Below, piece after piece: positions 1 through 8,973 of a stretch of DNA of 29,260 nt (position 1 is the stretch's first letter; every line of letters begins with the position of its first letter). The notes beneath the pieces are model-generated. The model was not told where the DNA came from, made no database searches, and was given only the letters and a program-made list of their open reading frames with translations. Position numbers and translations under genes: made by a program. The stretch covers positions 1-29,260 of the forward strand of contig DATKIB010000030.1 of NCBI GenBank assembly GCA_035509915.1, in the 5' to 3' direction. This DNA is from Bog-564 sp035509915 (GTDB lineage Bacteria > Actinomycetota > Acidimicrobiia > Acidimicrobiales > UBA8190).

Positions 1-470
1 CCCACGAACGTCACGGACCCGTCGGACCAGATCACCACCCCGTTCTCCTGCATCGTCCCGTCCGCGAGCAGCACGCGGCTGCCAACGGCCCCGGCTTCGG
101 GGTGCTCGTCGGCGGCCTCCACCAAGGTCTCCAGCCATCTCTCTTCCACCTCGGCGTCGTCGTTGAGCAGCACGACGTACTCGCCTCTCGCTACCGACTC
201 CGCCCGGTTGCAGGTCCCGGCAAAACCGACGTTTGCGGGCCATGCGAGGACTCTGGCGCCCCGTACTCGCGTTTCGAGCATCTCAACGATTTCGGGGTCC
301 GGGATGCTCAACGACACGATCACCTCGTAGGCGACGTCCCTCACGTGACCTGCTATCGAGCGCAGGCACCCCTCGAGGCAGGGCGCGGACTTCCATCCCG
401 ACACCACGATCGAAGCAAGGGGATCCGGCTGTGGCGCGAAGACCACAGCGGGGCTCCGCTCAGGCTCCAT
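1..470 (-). CDS. Glycosyltransferase family 2, partial (C-terminus beyond window)
   Basis: I translated this frame by hand on the minus strand from ATG at 470; it stays open for 156 codons to the window edge. It is the N-terminal part of a GT-A fold family 2 glycosyltransferase, which moves a sugar from a nucleotide-sugar donor to a growing glycan in the cytoplasm. Visible signs are the opening strand SIVVSGWKS (about residues 20-28), NVGFAGTCNRA (80-90), which is the usual nucleotide-proximal block of rhamnosyl/galactofuranosyl-type GT2 enzymes, and the metal-binding DxD-type NDD at 103-105. The ATG overlaps the end of the upstream GT4 gene by 11 nt, so the two are probably translated together. 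The donor and linkage cannot be told from sequence. The family call is firm; the true length is unknown. Confidence 0.85.
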   Translation of the reverse strand, partial: MEPERSPAVVFAPQPDPLASIVVSGWKSAPCLEGCLRSIAGHVRDVAYEVIVSLSIPDPEIVEMLETRVRGARVLAWPANVGFAGTCNRAESVARGEYVVLLNDDAEVEERWLETLVEAADEHPEAGAVGSRVLLADGTMQENGVVIWSDGSVTFV

Positions 471-1713
471 CAGGACGACCCTCTGTCAGCTCGACGAGGC
501 GCCGTGACACGACGTCGCCGAAACACGGCGAATGAACCGCAGGCGACTGCGCGGAGAGGTCCGCCAGGAGCTCGAGGAACCGCGTCTCGTAGTTTCGAAA
601 GGAGTAATCGCGCAAGTGTCGCTCGACCGCCCCATCCCAGGCGTGCCGGTCTGTGTCTCCGAGATCCGCCGGGAGCTCTGAGCCTCCCGAATCCCCGTCG
701 CGGCGACGGTGGACGAACCGAGAAATCGCATCGGTGAGTGCATTCACGTCGCCGGTCGGAACCAACGAGCCGAGCCCGCCCAAGACGTTCGGCAGGTTGC
801 CCGAGGCGTACCCGATGACGAAGCACCGCGCTGCAAGGGCTTCGACTGCAGGAACACAGTAACCCTCGTGGTACGAAGGAATTACCAGCGCGTCCGAGCT
901 CGCGAAGAGTGCGGCCACGTCCTCGTCTCCGGGGTCGAGGACCACCTTCGCTCTGCCGTCTGCGCCGAACCGCTCCACGAAGCGACTCACATCCCGAGAG
1001 ACCGTCTCTTCTGAGAACGCCGGGTTGCCCGCCAAGGTCAGCGTGAAGCCGCTCTCACCCCTGCCCCAGAGGGCCTCGGCTGCCGCTAGTAGATCGGGTA
1101 GTCCCTTGGCCCTGACGAACCTGCCGACGTAGAGGAGACGGACCGGTGATCTGCTCGTGTCAGCGTCATGCGCGACGGGTAGAGGAGTGTGGGCGGGGGG
1201 CAGGTGTATCACGGTCAGGCGTTCGTCGGGCAAGCCCATACTGCGTGCGAGCTCGAGGTTGTACTCGCTGTCGCAGATCACGCGACGGGCGAGCACCATG
1301 TTGTGGCGTTGCACCATCGACAGCTCGCACTCGCGTTTCATGATCGGGGCATCGACGAGATCTGGGGGGGTGGTGTTGTGCTCGGTGACGACGACAGGTC
1401 GATCCGGAGGGATGACGAAGACGGAATCGAAGAGGTCGTAGCGCATCGCGAACTCGAACATGTGCAGATGGGCATCCCAAAACTCGTCCTGCCTGAGAAG
1501 GCGCTCCACCGAGTCGAGCGACCGGATGTAGGGCGCCTCATAGTCACTGTGACGCGTGAACACCGTTAGATGGAGTGCCGCGCCACGTCGTTGGAGGCCG
1601 CGAAGGATCTGCAACTTGCAACTCAGGCTGTTGGACACTGCGTCGCCACGGACGAATATCCCGGAGTAGAGCGCGATCCTCAATGTGCCGTCGTCGTGCC
1701 CGACCACGGTCAC
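460..1713 (-). CDS. Glycosyltransferase family 4 (GT-B)
   Basis: 417 aa, the usual length for a single GT-B glycosyltransferase. The C-terminal Rossmann domain carries LLYVGRFVRAKG (193-204), typical of the GT4 donor-binding domain, and an EX7E pair at E283 and E291 inside PSYHEGYCVPAVEAL. The N-terminal acceptor domain has TEHNTTP at about 110-116. The start is GTG at 1713; no ATG lies nearby in frame and the ribosome site is weak. It is the first gene of a minus-strand pair with the GT2 at 1-470 and diverges from the coiled-coil/GT2-GT4 operon, with 55 bp between them. The role is inferred to be one linkage step in the surface glycan exported by Wzm/Wzt. Donor sugar is unknown. Confidence 0.85.
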   Translation of the reverse strand: MTVVGHDDGTLRIALYSGIFVRGDAVSNSLSCKLQILRGLQRRGAALHLTVFTRHSDYEAPYIRSLDSVERLLRQDEFWDAHLHMFEFAMRYDLFDSVFVIPPDRPVVVTEHNTTPPDLVDAPIMKRECELSMVQRHNMVLARRVICDSEYNLELARSMGLPDERLTVIHLPPAHTPLPVAHDADTSRSPVRLLYVGRFVRAKGLPDLLAAAEALWGRGESGFTLTLAGNPAFSEETVSRDVSRFVERFGADGRAKVVLDPGDEDVAALFASSDALVIPSYHEGYCVPAVEALAARCFVIGYASGNLPNVLGGLGSLVPTGDVNALTDAISRFVHRRRDGDSGGSELPADLGDTDRHAWDGAVERHLRDYSFRNYETRFLELLADLSAQSPAVHSPCFGDVVSRRLVELTEGRPDGA

Positions 1714-1768
1714 GATACTTTCACAAGCTCGGGGCCGTACTGTTCGAGGCTATCGTTGATGACGCGCC

Positions 1769-2101
1769 ATGGATACCAAGGAACCCCGCAAATTGCTCGA
1801 CAGATTGGGGCGTTGGGTCACCCGGCCCATCTCCAGGGCGATGCGTTGGCGGATAGAGAACCTCGTCCGAACCGAGTTGGCCAAAGACGTTGACCCGAGG
1901 CTGGCTGCCACCGAATCGACACGCGACGACCTCGAAGCCGTTCAGCGCTACGTTCCCCTGCTCTTGAACACCATCTCCTCCCAGAACGCCGCAGCCCGGG
2001 ACCACGAACGGCGGCTCCGCCGCATCGAGGCCTTGCTCGACGAGCAGTCCGAGGAGGAGCCTCGCTCGGAGGAAACCCAGCCCGACGAACCCTCGCGATG
2101 A
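1769..2101 (+). CDS. Small basic/coiled-coil protein coupled to a glycosyltransferase
   Basis: 110 aa with no recognised enzyme domain. The N-terminal 35 residues are basic and amphipathic (KLLDRLGRWVTRPISRAM). The middle (about 45-95) has heptad-like spacing of L, I and V and suits a coiled coil. The tail is acidic and rich in E and P. The stop overlaps the start of the next gene as ATGA (2098-2101), so the product is probably made in step with the GT2-GT4 fusion. A protein of similar size and layout sits at 7520-7837, again coupled to glycosyltransferase genes. A scaffold, membrane anchor or chain-length spacer for the glycan machinery is my inference; nothing in the sequence proves it. Codon use matches the neighbours, so I take it as a real gene. 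Confidence 0.7.
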   Translation: MDTKEPRKLLDRLGRWVTRPISRAMRWRIENLVRTELAKDVDPRLAATESTRDDLEAVQRYVPLLLNTISSQNAAARDHERRLRRIEALLDEQSEEEPRSEETQPDEPSR

Positions 2102-4338
2102 GCCGGCGTTCCTTCTCGGTGATCGTCAACACCGTCGATCGGGCCGACAGCCTCTCCCGGACGCTCGAAGCCCTCGAGTACCTCGACCACCCCAACTTCG
2201 AGGTCGTCGTCGTGAACGGCCCCTCGACCGACGGGACCCAACAGCTCCTCCAGCGTTGGGCGGGCCGAGTCAAGGTGGCCAACACCCGCGTCCGAAATCT
2301 CTCGGAGTCTCGGAACCTGGGCATCGCGCTGTCCAGCGCAGAGATAGTCGCTTTCATCGACGACGACGCATATCCGGACCCCGCATGGCTCGATCGACTG
2401 GAGGATGCTTACGACGATCCCGAGGTCGCAGCGGCGGGCGGGCCCGTCTATTCCCGCGACGGAGTCGACATCCAGGCCTGGCTCACCCGTCAGGACAGGC
2501 TGGGGCATCCGTGGACGGATAGACGGCCGGACCCGCTGTACAACCCCACGTGGGCACTCGCCTTCCCGAAGAGCAGGCAGTTCGTGTGCACCATCGGGAC
2601 CAATTCCTCGTTTCGCCGGAGCGCGCTGTGCGAGATCGGGGGGTTCGACGAGGAATTCGGGTACTACCTGGACGAGACGGACGTGTGCTGCCGATTGGTG
2701 GACCACGGCTATGTCGTGCGCGCACTCGACGACGGGTTCGTCTACCACAAGTATCTGGCGAACGACATCCGCGAGGACGACAAGGTCGTCCGCGACTTCT
2801 GCCAACTGCTGAAGAGCGTCTTCTACCTCATCCTCGAGCACGGCAGCGAGACCTACTCCGTGCTGGAGCTGTCGGAAGCGCTGACGGGCACCGCCAGCTA
2901 TTGGCGAACCTATGTCGACCAGCACGTCGCCTCGGGTCAGCTCACCGCCGAACACCGAAGGAAATTCGAACGGGACGTCGTCACGGCGTACGAGGCGGCG
3001 CTGCGCGCTCATGAGAGCCGGACTCGCCGGACGAGAAAGCGTGAGTGGTTCGAAGTGAGGACAGAGCCGTTCCTGCAGTTCGCGGCCCGCCGGAGGGCCG
3101 AGGAAAAACTGCACATCTGCTTCTTCACCCAGGAGTACCCACCGGCGCCTGTGAACGGCATCGGTCGGGTGGTGCACGAGCTCGCGACGGGACTCGGGCG
3201 ACTGGGCCACCTGGTGCGGGTGCTCACAAGAGCCCACGGAACGCACACCGTCGACTTCGAGGGTGGGGTGTGGGTACACAGGATCGTCCCCCAGCACCAC
3301 GCCCCTCCCGCGTTTCCTCCTGTGCCGTCTCACCTGTGGGACTACTCGGCCAGCCTGCTCGACGAGCTGCTCCGGATCCAATCGCACCGGCCCGTCGACA
3401 TCGTGCAAGTACCGAACTGGGACTCAGAGGGCGTGGCCGTCGTGCTGGACGGCACGTTCACTCACACCCTCGGCCTCTACACACCGCTCGAATCGGTCGC
3501 CGCTACCGACACCAGACTGGCCGAAGCGCTTGCGTCGGGCGACCCGGTGCTGAAGGCGATGCTCGAGACCGAACGCTTCGTGTACGAGCGCTCGCCCGAC
3601 GTCCTGGCCTGCGGACCCGGGATCGTGGACGAGATCGAACAGCGTTACGAAATCGCGCTTCCCCGGGAGAACCTCCGCCACGTGCCGCACGGCCTCTCCG
3701 ACATCAGCTCCGCTGTGTCGGCGTCGCCGCATCCGGGAACGCTGGTGGTGCTCTTCGCAGGACGACTAGAGCAGCGAAAAGGGATCGACACGCTGCTCGC
3801 ATCCATTCCCGGTGTGGCACGAGACTTCCCGAACGTCGTGTTCGAGATCGCGGGTGACGACTCTTTCGAAGGACCGTCCGGCAAGACGTTCAGGGCCGAG
3901 TTCGAAGGTGCCCACCCAGAGCTGGGCGACCAGGTCCGGTTCTACGGGAGGGTGGGCGACCACGAGCTCCACCAGATGTACGCGAGTTGCGATGTGTTCG
4001 TCGCACCCTCGCGTTTCGAGTCGTTCGGGCTCGTACTGGTCGAGGCCATGATGTTCTCCAAGCCTGTCGTCGCCACCAACATCGGGGGACTGCGAGAGGT
4101 CGTGGAGGACGGGAGCAACGGGTACTTGGTGCCGGCCGATGACTCCGGCTCCTTGGCCGAAGCGGTCGCCCGCCTGCTCGGCTCCGAAGAGCTCAGGGCC
4201 CGCTTCGGTGCCAGGTCCCGCCAGCTCTTCCTCGAGCGTTTCACGGCCGAGACGATGGTCCGCGGAGTCGAGCGCTACTACCTCCAGACGACCGCGCGGT
4301 GCGCCAAAGGTACTGTTGGGATCCATGCTCACCCGTGA
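2098..4338 (+). CDS. Bifunctional glycosyltransferase, GT2-GT4 fusion
   Basis: 746 aa holding two catalytic units. Residues 1 to about 300 are a GT2 domain: opening strand SFSVIVNTVDRADSL, the SESRNLG block near 70 and the metal-binding DDD at 88-90. Residues about 335-735 are a GT4 domain that opens with LHICFFTQEYPP and a glycine-rich GIGRVVHELA, then LFAGRLEQRKGIDTL and an EX7E pair inside PSRFESFGLVLVEAM. The ATG at 2098 is fixed by the ATGA overlap with the coiled-coil gene. The methyltransferase ATG at 4325 lies 14 nt inside its end. Fusing two transferases suggests that two successive sugars are added by one polypeptide, but substrates are not readable. Both motif sets look intact. Confidence 0.9.
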   Translation: MSRRSFSVIVNTVDRADSLSRTLEALEYLDHPNFEVVVVNGPSTDGTQQLLQRWAGRVKVANTRVRNLSESRNLGIALSSAEIVAFIDDDAYPDPAWLDRLEDAYDDPEVAAAGGPVYSRDGVDIQAWLTRQDRLGHPWTDRRPDPLYNPTWALAFPKSRQFVCTIGTNSSFRRSALCEIGGFDEEFGYYLDETDVCCRLVDHGYVVRALDDGFVYHKYLANDIREDDKVVRDFCQLLKSVFYLILEHGSETYSVLELSEALTGTASYWRTYVDQHVASGQLTAEHRRKFERDVVTAYEAALRAHESRTRRTRKREWFEVRTEPFLQFAARRRAEEKLHICFFTQEYPPAPVNGIGRVVHELATGLGRLGHLVRVLTRAHGTHTVDFEGGVWVHRIVPQHHAPPAFPPVPSHLWDYSASLLDELLRIQSHRPVDIVQVPNWDSEGVAVVLDGTFTHTLGLYTPLESVAATDTRLAEALASGDPVLKAMLETERFVYERSPDVLACGPGIVDEIEQRYEIALPRENLRHVPHGLSDISSAVSASPHPGTLVVLFAGRLEQRKGIDTLLASIPGVARDFPNVVFEIAGDDSFEGPSGKTFRAEFEGAHPELGDQVRFYGRVGDHELHQMYASCDVFVAPSRFESFGLVLVEAMMFSKPVVATNIGGLREVVEDGSNGYLVPADDSGSLAEAVARLLGSEELRARFGARSRQLFLERFTAETMVRGVERYYLQTTARCAKGTVGIHAHP

Positions 4339-5167
4339 CGAACTTCAGGCGAAGGCGGACGAGATCGCCTGGTTCCACTCGATCGACCTGGGACAGGGTG
4401 TCAGGACCAAAGGCCTGTCGGAGCTCGCGCTGCGCCTCGACCAGCTCCCGGACTTCGCCGGCAGCACCGTCCTCGACATAGGCGCGTGGGACGGGTTCTA
4501 CTCGCTCCTCGCCGAGCGGCAGGGGGCATCGCGTGTCGTGGCCCTAGACCACTACGCCTGGGGCGTGGACATCGAGGCGCGCGACGCCTACTGGCAGCAG
4601 TGCGCGAGAGAGGGACGCCTCCCGGATCACGGCCTGGACACCACGAAGTTCTGGCACCCCGACCTGCCGTGGAAGCGTGGCTTCAACTTCGCCAGAGAGG
4701 TGCTCGACAGCAAGGTCGAAGACGTAGTCGCGGACTTCACCACCGTCGACCTCGAGGAGCTCGGTACGTTCGACATAGTGCTGTACCTGGGGGTCCTGTA
4801 CCACATGAAAGAACCTCTCACGTGCCTCGAACGGGTCCGCAAGGTGACGAGGCGCGTGGCGGTGATCGAGACAGAGGCCCTGCACCTCCACGGTTTCGAC
4901 CACGAACGTCTCCTGCAGTTCCACGCCGGCAGCGATGTCCAGCGCGACTTCGGCAACTGGTTCGTCCCGAGCATCGGCGCCCTCGAGTCGTTGTGCGTCG
5001 CAGCCGGCTTCAGCTCCGTGAAGATTGTGGCGGGGCCGCCATCTGGCGTGCCCGAGCCGATCTCGAGGGCTCTCCAACGTCGGATCCGTGGTCTTCGCTC
5101 GGGCGCAGCGCCGCCGCCCTCGGCACCCACTCAGGCCTACCGCGCTCTCGTTCACGCTTTCGTTTGA
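4325..5167 (+). CDS. Class I SAM-dependent methyltransferase, DUF1698/CmoB-like
   Basis: 280 aa from ATG 4325. The open frame runs further upstream, but that part lies inside the GT2-GT4 gene. The opening EIAWFHSIDLGQGVRTKG is the hallmark of the DUF1698 group, named after the tRNA mo5U34 methyltransferase CmoB but common in polysaccharide clusters. SAM motif I, VLDIGAWDGF, is at 49-58 and the post-I acid is D75. LYLGVLYHMKEP fits motif IV and the loop after it. Because it overlaps a glycosyltransferase gene by 14 nt, O-methylation of a sugar in the exported glycan is more likely than tRNA modification; this is inference from context. The gene ends 7 bp from the convergent GT4-GT4 gene, with no obvious terminator between. 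Confidence 0.85.
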   Translation: MLTRDELQAKADEIAWFHSIDLGQGVRTKGLSELALRLDQLPDFAGSTVLDIGAWDGFYSLLAERQGASRVVALDHYAWGVDIEARDAYWQQCAREGRLPDHGLDTTKFWHPDLPWKRGFNFAREVLDSKVEDVVADFTTVDLEELGTFDIVLYLGVLYHMKEPLTCLERVRKVTRRVAVIETEALHLHGFDHERLLQFHAGSDVQRDFGNWFVPSIGALESLCVAAGFSSVKIVAGPPSGVPEPISRALQRRIRGLRSGAAPPPSAPTQAYRALVHAFV

Positions 5168-5174
5168 ATCGAGG

Positions 5175-7523
5175 TCAGCCGGCGACCGTCTCGACGAGGA
5201 CACGAGCGAGCCGCTCGAACTGGTGATCCGATGCGAACTCGAGCCCCGACCTCGAGAGCGCTTCACGGCGGCCCGTTGATTCGAGCAGCTCCGTCACCTG
5301 CGTCGCCACGTGCTCGGGGTCCAAGGAGCCGAGGAGACACACTGTGCCATTGCCGTACTCGGCGGCAACCGCAAGGTTGGTGACCACCGGTACGCCCGCA
5401 GCGAGCGCCTCGAGGACAGCCGCCGAGGACTCTCCGCTGGCGAGGTCCCGCAGCTGGACGGCGATGCACGCGCGCCCGAGCCACTGCGCCCAGCCGGCCT
5501 CGTCGACCGCGCCGGCCACCTCGACACGGTCTGACACCCCACGCGCCTGCGCGCGCTCGGAGATCACCTGGGCGAGGATCGGCGGGCAATGGCCCACGAA
5601 CGCGAGCCGGAAGCCTGCGAGGGCCGCGGCGTCGACCAGCACGTCGGGCCGCTTTGCCATCGAGACCACTCCGAAGGCCACGACCACGTCCTCGGTCGAC
5701 CGAGCCGCCGGCCGAAGGGCCGGCCTCGGAGGCGGGCAGGCAGGTGGCAGGACGTGGACCGGGGGAAGGTGCACGCCCGCGGCCAGGTCGAGCAGGAGCA
5801 GCCGGCGAGCCACCTGAGAGTTGACGAGGAGGCCCCGGCAGCGCTCGGCGAACAGCGGCACCAGCCCTGCCCCGGCGTCGACGAGCTCGAGCACCGACCG
5901 CCCGGCTCGGCGGGCTGCGTGGATCGGGGCACGATCCCGATACGACCTTCGAAGCAGCCAGGAGAACGACTCGTCGAACGACTGGTCGCCGAAGTCCTCG
6001 AGAGCGGAGACAGCGATCGCCGGCAGGCGCACCTCGTGGAGCCAGACCCACCCCGGATGGCGCAACGCGAGCTCGACGGTGGCGAGGTGTCCGTCGGAGT
6101 TTCCCAGCGTATAGACGACTCCGTCGTAGGACCCGGGCCGGACGTCGCTGCCGAAGGCGTCGGCAGGCACGTGGCGGACCGCCCGGGAGGATCGAGGCTC
6201 GGTGAGCCTGGGGGTGACCGCGTCGACGATCACCGACGAAGGCATCGCGCGGACGAGGCGATCGTTGTATGCCCCTATTCCGCCACCCGACGGCGGAAGA
6301 GGTCCGACGAGCGCGATCCTCCGACGCGCGGGAGGTCGACCCCACTCCCACCTCGCGAGCCGTCCCGACAAAGCGTCGAGCGCCGAGACGGTCCTCGTCG
6401 CCACCTCCTCCCACGTCGAGCGCGCAGCGAGCTGCTGCTGTGCGCTCAGGATCGCCGCGCGGCGCTCGGGGTCCGAGAGTAAGCCTGAGACCGACTCGGC
6501 GATCGCGCCCGCGTCGAAGGGGTCGAAGGTTGCGAGCGGCGACACAGCCACTTCGGGAAGCGCCGTGGTGCACGAGGTCAATGCCGGTGTGCCGCAGGCG
6601 GCCGACTCGAGCACAGGCAACCCGAGACCCTCGGCGGTGGAGGGCAGTACCGTGACCGCGGCGCGTCGATAGCACGCCCGGAGCAGGTCGTCGGTGATCG
6701 GGCCCGTCATCACGAGCCTCTCCCCGAGGCCCGAGGCCTCTGCGGCGCCGGCGAGCCTCTGGCGCCATGCGTCGGTCAGATCTCCCACCACCACCAGAGG
6801 GAGGTCCAGACCCTGGCGTCGAAGTCGTCCGAGCGCGCCCACGAGGAGCTCGGTCCCCTTTCGCGGGTCGCTCCCACCGACGGTGAGCACGAACTGGCGT
6901 TCCTTCAATTTCGGAAGATAGAACGCGAACAGCTCGTCGTCGGTACCGTCGAGCGGCGTGAAGGTCTCTGCGACGCCGGCTCCGACCGTCACCACCTTGC
7001 CGGGATCGCAGCCGAGCAATTCGATCGCCTCTGCGCGGGTGAACTCGGAGATGGCCAGGACCAAATCGGATGCAGCGACCCACTCGGCTCGGACCTCGTA
7101 GCGCTCCACGTGCGAAGGAGTCGGCAGGTAAGTGCACCGGTCGCGCAGCGGGATGAGGTCGTAGAGAGTTACCACCCTCGGTACCCCCGCCTCGGCCCAA
7201 TGGGGGACAACCGTGAGCCCGAACGGGTCCATCGGGCCCGCGTGAAGAAACGGAGCCGTTACGTGGTACGCGAGCGGAGCGGAGCCTTGCAGCAGCTCGC
7301 GCATCTTGGTGATCGTGTCCCAGTCGACGAGACCGGACTGCGAGAGCTCAGTTGGAAGGTGCGACGGCGGTGGCAGCTCAGGGGCCAGCAGCCCCCCCGC
7401 CACACGGCCCGCGCGCGCGAGCGCAGCCACGTGGCTCGCCGTGTAGCGGCCGATGCCTCTGTCTGCAAAGCCTGCGACCTGCAACGCGTGCAGGTCGACG
7501 GCGAGCTGGATGCTCGGGGTCAA
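5175..7523 (-). CDS. Tandem GT4-GT4 glycosyltransferase fusion
   Basis: 782 aa with two GT-B units joined by a short linker near residue 395. Unit one (1-390) has DRGIGRY at 21-27, the donor-domain start FVLTVGGSDPRKGTELL (211-227) and a clean EX7E at E298/E306 in STAEGLGLPVLESAACG. Unit two begins RRIALVGPLPPSGGGIGAYN (401-420) and has a looser acidic loop, SGESSAAVLEALAAG, with glutamates at about 698 and 705, one residue short of EX7E. The start is TTG at 7523, and its TTGA overlaps the stop of the coiled-coil gene. A second active site with altered spacing could mean a changed donor or a reduced role. The family call is firm; substrates are unknown. Confidence 0.88.
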   Translation of the reverse strand: MTPSIQLAVDLHALQVAGFADRGIGRYTASHVAALARAGRVAGGLLAPELPPPSHLPTELSQSGLVDWDTITKMRELLQGSAPLAYHVTAPFLHAGPMDPFGLTVVPHWAEAGVPRVVTLYDLIPLRDRCTYLPTPSHVERYEVRAEWVAASDLVLAISEFTRAEAIELLGCDPGKVVTVGAGVAETFTPLDGTDDELFAFYLPKLKERQFVLTVGGSDPRKGTELLVGALGRLRRQGLDLPLVVVGDLTDAWRQRLAGAAEASGLGERLVMTGPITDDLLRACYRRAAVTVLPSTAEGLGLPVLESAACGTPALTSCTTALPEVAVSPLATFDPFDAGAIAESVSGLLSDPERRAAILSAQQQLAARSTWEEVATRTVSALDALSGRLARWEWGRPPARRRIALVGPLPPSGGGIGAYNDRLVRAMPSSVIVDAVTPRLTEPRSSRAVRHVPADAFGSDVRPGSYDGVVYTLGNSDGHLATVELALRHPGWVWLHEVRLPAIAVSALEDFGDQSFDESFSWLLRRSYRDRAPIHAARRAGRSVLELVDAGAGLVPLFAERCRGLLVNSQVARRLLLLDLAAGVHLPPVHVLPPACPPPRPALRPAARSTEDVVVAFGVVSMAKRPDVLVDAAALAGFRLAFVGHCPPILAQVISERAQARGVSDRVEVAGAVDEAGWAQWLGRACIAVQLRDLASGESSAAVLEALAAGVPVVTNLAVAAEYGNGTVCLLGSLDPEHVATQVTELLESTGRREALSRSGLEFASDHQFERLARVLVETVAG

Positions 7524-7837
7524 CGATCGCCCGAGCTCAGCGGTCGCGAGCCACCCAACAGTTGTTCGATCTCCTCGACCCGGCGCTTCATCCGAGCCTG
7601 TGACTCGACGACGCCCATCGTGCTCTCGGCGGACGCCGCCGACCGCGCCATCGTGGTCTCGACGGCCTCCTGCACCTCTCCCAGGGTGCGCCGGAGCGCC
7701 TCCACGGCACCCTCGACGGAGTCGAGACGCGCCTCGACCTGCTGGAGCCTGGATCCGACGGTGTCCAGATTCGATTGCAATGGCAGGAAGAACCGCCGGT
7801 CGATGCGTGCGAACACACGTCTCAACAGGCGTTTCAC
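7520..7837 (-). CDS. Small coiled-coil protein between two glycosyltransferase genes
   Basis: 105 aa from GTG 7837. The first 18 residues are basic and aromatic (RLLRRVFARIDRRFFLP), and the rest is a long predicted coiled coil with repeated heptads such as LQQVEARLDSVEGAVEALR and VEEIEQLL. There are no catalytic motifs. It is locked into the operon on both sides: GTGA at 7834-7837 with the upstream GT4 and TTGA at 7520-7523 with the downstream GT4-GT4 fusion. Size and layout match the protein at 1769-2101, although the sequences are not close. I infer a structural role such as membrane tethering, oligomerisation or spacing within the glycan assembly complex. The 4-nt overlaps on both sides support it being a true gene. 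Confidence 0.72.
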   Translation of the reverse strand: MKRLLRRVFARIDRRFFLPLQSNLDTVGSRLQQVEARLDSVEGAVEALRRTLGEVQEAVETTMARSAASAESTMGVVESQARMKRRVEEIEQLLGGSRPLSSGDR

Positions 7838-8973
7838 GACCGGAAGGATACCGATTCGAGGCTCAGCGCCGGCTCGGACTGCACAACTGCGATCGCAGAG
7901 CTCAGCACGTTCGCGAACGCGGCACGCGAGAGCTCCAGCGACATCGATGCGACTCGCTCGGCCGCACTACGGGCCAGCACCCCGCGCAGCTCGTCGTCGC
8001 GAGTTACCCGATCGACGGCAGCCGCCACCCTGAGGGGGTCCTTGCTGTCCAGGACGAGGCCGGCGTCGCCCACCGTGTCGGGTACTGCCGCAGCGCCGTA
8101 TGCGACGATCGGCAGACCGTTGACCATCGCCTCGACCAGAGGTACGCAGAACCCCTCGTGGTCCGACAGGCAGACGAACACGTCCGCCACCCGGTAGTAG
8201 GCGATGAGCTCTGAGTGAGTCACCGAACCCGGAAGGTCGACGGCATCTGTGACGCCCAGAGCGGCTGCGAGACGCTCGAGTGCCCAGGAATAGGCCTCGC
8301 CGACGGGCCCACCGACCATCCGGAGCCTCGCCGCAGGGTCGTAGAACCGCCGGTACAGCGCCAGCGTCTTTATCAAGTCGTGCTGCGCCTTGTGAGGTGC
8401 CACCTTGCCCACGAACAGCAAGTCGTGGCCTCCCCGCTTGCGGTCCGCCTCGAGACGGTGCAGCCGGGACAAGTCTGGCTTGCCCCCGAGCTCCCCGGTG
8501 TCGAACAACAGTGGAGCCACCGCCGTCGCCCTGTAGCCCACCGTCTTCAGCTCAGCTTCGTTGTACGCCGAGTCCGCCATCGCGAAAACCGTGAGAGGAG
8601 CGAGCTGCCGCATCTGGGCCCTGCCCAGTCGCAGCTCCTCGGCCACGGAGGGCTCCCAGGGCTCGAGCAGCTCGACAGGCGTGATGTTGTGGTAGTCCAC
8701 GAGCTTCGGCTCGGGCCGCCTCGCAAAGGCGACTGCGGCCGGGCTGCCGATCGAGAGCTGGTACAGAAGGACCCGGCCCGCGCCGTCGGCGTCGCCGAGG
8801 CGATCGATGTGCAGGCCTTCGCCGAGCACGTCGGAAGAGGCATTCGCGTAGTAGATGTCGGAGCCGAGGCCCATCCCGCGAAGCAGTTCCCGGAGCTCGA
8901 GCGTGTGCCGCCCGATCGCGTCACGGCTCGCGAGAGTCGGTATCACCTGGTCGACACGACGGACCACGCTCAA
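7834..8973 (-). CDS. Glycosyltransferase family 4
   Basis: 379 aa, a full single GT-B enzyme. The N-domain has SRDAIGRHTLELRELL (17-32) and LVDYHNITPVELLEPW (91-106), features common in GT4 enzymes of rhamnose- or mannose-containing O-antigen clusters. The C-domain has LLFVGKVAPHKAQHDLI (185-201) and EX7E at E273/E281 in DHEGFCVPLVEAMVNG. The apparent start is TTG 8973, overlapping the stop of the methyltransferase-like gene as TTGA; GTG at 8967 is a possible alternative that would remove the overlap. Downstream, its stop overlaps the coiled-coil start. It most likely adds one sugar of the repeat exported by Wzm/Wzt. Confidence 0.86.
   Translation of the reverse strand: MSVVRRVDQVIPTLASRDAIGRHTLELRELLRGMGLGSDIYYANASSDVLGEGLHIDRLGDADGAGRVLLYQLSIGSPAAVAFARRPEPKLVDYHNITPVELLEPWEPSVAEELRLGRAQMRQLAPLTVFAMADSAYNEAELKTVGYRATAVAPLLFDTGELGGKPDLSRLHRLEADRKRGGHDLLFVGKVAPHKAQHDLIKTLALYRRFYDPAARLRMVGGPVGEAYSWALERLAAALGVTDAVDLPGSVTHSELIAYYRVADVFVCLSDHEGFCVPLVEAMVNGLPIVAYGAAAVPDTVGDAGLVLDSKDPLRVAAAVDRVTRDDELRGVLARSAAERVASMSLELSRAAFANVLSSAIAVVQSEPALSLESVSFRS

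Noticed and set aside
1948..3408. 486-codon open frame on minus opposite the GT2-GT4 fusion
   Set aside because: Low-complexity translation with no family motifs, antisense to a gene with intact catalytic motifs.
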